Shown here: piece by piece, positions 22,167 through 23,971 of the stretch
Layout of the letters: the number at the start of each line of letters is the position of its first letter
Numbering within the stretch: position 1 is the first letter of the stretch
Assembly (NCBI GenBank): GCA_034180345.1
Contig: JAXFOQ010000031.1
Coordinates: forward strand, 1 to 23,971
Length of the DNA stretch: 23,971 nucleotides
Origin: RGIG5681 sp034180345
GTDB taxonomy: Bacteria; Bacillota_I; Bacilli_A; Erysipelotrichales; Erysipelotrichaceae
Direction of reading: 5' to 3'
The notes under the pieces: model-generated
Seen by the model: the letters and a program-made list of their open reading frames with translations, nothing else
Told to the model about the DNA's origin: nothing
Databases searched by the model: none
Program-made: the position numbers and the translations under genes

Positions 22167-23789
22167 TTATTTACTAAATATTTCAAGTAATTCTTCAATA
22201 CTCTTATCACCAAAGATTAACTTTTCATCATTGATAATCATAGCAGGTACACTCATAATTTGATATTTATCCCGTAATTCCTTTTCATAGGCAATATCAT
22301 AGATATTTAACTTAAAATGAGAATTATATCTTAAGATACTAGCTAAAGTCATAATCAAGGCTGGACACTTAGTACATTCCAACGATATTACAACATCTAA
22401 TTTAAAGTCATCATCAAGACTATTCAAAAGATTTTTTGAAGCTTCATTTAATTCTTTAAGTGGTCCAAATAATCGATGAACAGTTACTAAAAACGATGTA
22501 AATTCATGGCCACCTGGTACACCATAATAACGATAATGCGGTTTAAATGTTTCACTACTCATTTCAATATAAGGTGTTAAATCAGTGCCTAAGTCTTCAA
22601 TGAATGCTATTTTAACATGATCATCAATATCAGCTAATTCTGATAAAAAAGCCTTTTCTTCTTTAGATAATTCGTTATTAAAAAGATGGGCCTTTATTGT
22701 TACAACACTTTCTAATTGTCCAAATAACATTTTGATCTGTGCAATCATTTCATTATCAATATATTTGTTGTCCCCTTCAATAGTCGCTACTGTTTCTGGT
22801 TGTGGTTTATGGTCAATATCAGCCACCAGTGAAGGTATATTTAATGTTTTATGTAATTGTGATACCACCTTTTCACAGTTTGTAGCTGCAATAGCTCCAT
22901 CACTGGTAGCAGTAACCACCTGTCTTAAATCTTTAACACAGACATCACCAGCTGCAAAAACACCATCAAGATTAGTTTTTTGATTTTTATCAGTAATAAT
23001 ATAACCCTGTTCATTCAATGCGACAATATCTTTTACAAGTTCGGTATTTGGTGCATAACCCGCAAACACAAAAATCCCGAAATTTTCATTTTTATTTTCA
23101 TAATAACTTAATTCTTTAGTTTGATTGTTAATAAAGGTAATCTTACTAGGTAACATTTCACCTTCAATGCTTTGAACTTCAGTAAAATAATTAATATTAA
23201 TTTTCGGTTGATGATTTTCAACTTTTTCAATAATTGAGGCAGCACAACCAAGCTGTCCCTTTCTGACAATCATCGTAACACTCTTACCATACCTTGTAAG
23301 AAACATCGCTTCTTCAGCAGCAGCATAACCACCACCAATTACAAAAATATCTTTACCATTAAAAAAATGACCATCACAAGTTGCACAATATGATACACCT
23401 CGACCACGATATTCTTCCTCACCTTTAAAACCAAGTTTTCTTGGATTAGCACCAGTGGCAATAATAACACTCAGAGCTTTATATGTACCATTTCTAGTTA
23501 TAATTTCTTTAATCTCTTGATCCAGCTTAACCTCAAGCACTTCATTCATTTTAACTTCAGCACCAAAGGCCTTGGCTTGTTTCAACATTTCTTGTGTCAA
23601 TTCAAAGCCACCAGTCTTAAATACTCCAGGAAAATTAACCACTTCTTCCGTAATAGCTATCTGGCCACCAATTTGTTCTTTTTCAAGTATTAAGGTTTTA
23701 TATTTGGCACGAGCCATATAGATAGCGGCAGTAAGTCCAGCAGGACCACCACCAATTACAATCAAATCGTATAAATTATTAAATTCCAT
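22167..23789 (-). CDS. Thioredoxin-reductase-like flavoprotein with C-terminal AhpF-type double thioredoxin-fold module
   Basis: FAD-dependent disulfide oxidoreductase of 540 residues. Residues 1-312 are a TrxB/AhpF-type reductase: FAD site GGGPAG (13-18), redox motif CATC (C135, C138), nucleotide fold GGGYAA (152-157), and GDV with RQV near 281-291. Residues about 345-540 form two thioredoxin-like folds, the second with CTKCP (C472, C475), as in the N-terminal domain of AhpF but placed at the C-terminus. The HRRxxxR motif that binds the NADPH 2'-phosphate in TrxB is replaced by VRKGQLG, so NADH use or another donor is possible. The likely role is electron supply to a peroxiredoxin or thioredoxin partner (inference). 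AGGAGG lies 8 nt before the ATG. A group II intron ends 45 bp upstream. Confidence 0.92.
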   Translation of the reverse strand: MEFNNLYDLIVIGGGPAGLTAAIYMARAKYKTLILEKEQIGGQIAITEEVVNFPGVFKTGGFELTQEMLKQAKAFGAEVKMNEVLEVKLDQEIKEIITRNGTYKALSVIIATGANPRKLGFKGEEEYRGRGVSYCATCDGHFFNGKDIFVIGGGYAAAEEAMFLTRYGKSVTMIVRKGQLGCAASIIEKVENHQPKININYFTEVQSIEGEMLPSKITFINNQTKELSYYENKNENFGIFVFAGYAPNTELVKDIVALNEQGYIITDKNQKTNLDGVFAAGDVCVKDLRQVVTATSDGAIAATNCEKVVSQLHKTLNIPSLVADIDHKPQPETVATIEGDNKYIDNEMIAQIKMLFGQLESVVTIKAHLFNNELSKEEKAFLSELADIDDHVKIAFIEDLGTDLTPYIEMSSETFKPHYRYYGVPGGHEFTSFLVTVHRLFGPLKELNEASKNLLNSLDDDFKLDVVISLECTKCPALIMTLASILRYNSHFKLNIYDIAYEKELRDKYQIMSVPAMIINDEKLIFGDKSIEELLEIFSK

Positions 23790-23834
23790 GTATATATCCT
23801 CCTTTTGTGATATAAATCAACTTTACTTTTATAA

Positions 23835-23912
23835 ATTAAGTAGAGATTAAATAATTAATTTATTTAATCCCTCTCACACCACTGTACGTACGGTTCTCGT
23901 ATACAGCGGTTC
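23835..23912 (-). ncRNA. Group II intron domains V and VI
   Basis: Domain V starts GAACCGCTG (from 23912) and folds as CCGCTGTA plus TACG paired to CGTA, a 2-nt CG bulge and TACAGTGG, with a 5-nt apical loop. The catalytic triad position reads CGC, as in class C. Domain VI is a 13-bp stem from AGGGATTAAATAA to TTATTTAATCTCT around a 5-nt loop. An unpaired A 7 nt from the 3' end is in the branch-point position. Confidence 0.8.
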
Positions 23913-23915
23913 AAT

Positions 23916-23969
23916 TTATATTGCAGTATGTACTGCGAGATAATGATCTAGTGGAAACACTAGTCCTTT
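23916..23969 (-). CDS. Possible C-terminal end of the intron-encoded reverse transcriptase (partial)
   Basis: An open frame enters from the window edge and ends at TAA (23916-23918), 3 bp before domain V. It encodes 17 residues, including KGLVFPLDHYLAVHTAI. Class C intron proteins often end close to domain V, and a GL...DxYxxVH-like end fits my memory of them. A second frame is also open for 18 codons, and two short hairpins overlap this stretch (CTAGTG/CACTAG at 23948-23963, GCAGTA/TACTGC at 23923-23936), so the assignment is tentative. Confidence 0.4.
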   Translation of the reverse strand, partial: KGLVFPLDHYLAVHTAI

Positions 23970-23971
23970 TT

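Larger units (their letters stand above)
23835..23971 (-). mobile_element. 3' end of a group II intron (class C type), truncated by the window edge
   Basis: On the minus strand, the last part of a bacterial group II intron: catalytic domain V (23877-23912), domain VI (about 23842-23876), and a predicted 3' splice site after ACTTAAT at 23835. The sequence form of domain V followed by TGTGAGAGG, and an end resembling CTACTCGAT, is what I know from class C introns. These insert behind transcription terminators, so the 5' exon hairpin should lie beyond the window. A possible reverse-transcriptase end precedes domain V. Boundaries inferred by hand. Confidence 0.82.

Overview
The window is a piece of a low-GC (roughly one third G+C) bacterial chromosome, and I would place it in the Bacillota, most likely an Erysipelotrichia-like lineage (inference). 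TGA is used as a stop (for example at the ends of the genes at 5047 and 19506) and Trp is TGG, so the code is standard and a Mycoplasma/Spiroplasma-type genome is unlikely. A cell-wall lipid recycling enzyme (UppP), a membrane-anchored M15 peptidase-like protein and an MEP-pathway enzyme (IspF) argue for a walled organism. Most intact starts have a clear AGGAGG-type ribosome site; several starts inside tight operons, and two behind a TATAAT-like box, have none.

Left part (1-5000): on the minus strand, a MATE efflux transporter, a tRNA-Arg(TCT) with its own promoter and terminator, and argS for the synthetase that charges it. Divergent from the MATE gene is asnA (ammonia-dependent asparagine synthetase), which runs tail-to-tail into ispF. 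The apparent asnA terminator lies inside the ispF coding sequence. Centre-left (5047-9383) is a tightly packed five-gene plus-strand operon: a small membrane protein, a CobW/G3E GTPase with a striking His/Cys metal-binding linker, a second divergent CobW-like protein, UppP, and a CcdA-thioredoxin fusion. Together they suggest metal handling and extracytoplasmic thiol redox, but the joint role is inference. A stand-alone gene at 9458, which resembles an IS3 OrfA-type helix-turn-helix protein, follows with its own promoter and shares a strong bidirectional terminator with tuf.

Centre (9937-14312) is the canonical str operon, rpsL-rpsG-fusA-tuf, on the minus strand. It has a good promoter and a structured leader, plus a possible internal tuf promoter. 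Upstream of it on the same strand are pcrA (UvrD-family helicase) and an SLC13-type anion transporter, coupled stop to start. Right part (18112-22087), plus strand: an EamA-type drug/metabolite transporter overlapping a DUF454 (YbaN-like) gene, then an operon of an RlmI/K-like methyltransferase, an RluA-family pseudouridine synthase and an M15 (VanY/DacB-like) protein that has lost two of the three expected zinc ligands.

The right end holds a minus-strand thioredoxin-reductase-like flavoprotein carrying an AhpF-type double-thioredoxin-fold module at its C-terminus, the reverse of AhpF order. Only 45 bp upstream of it lies the 3' end (domains V and VI) of a group II intron of the class C type; the rest of that intron runs off the window. 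No CRISPR array, rRNA operon, integrase or prophage is visible. The region is mostly core genome, with the intron as the only clear mobile element.
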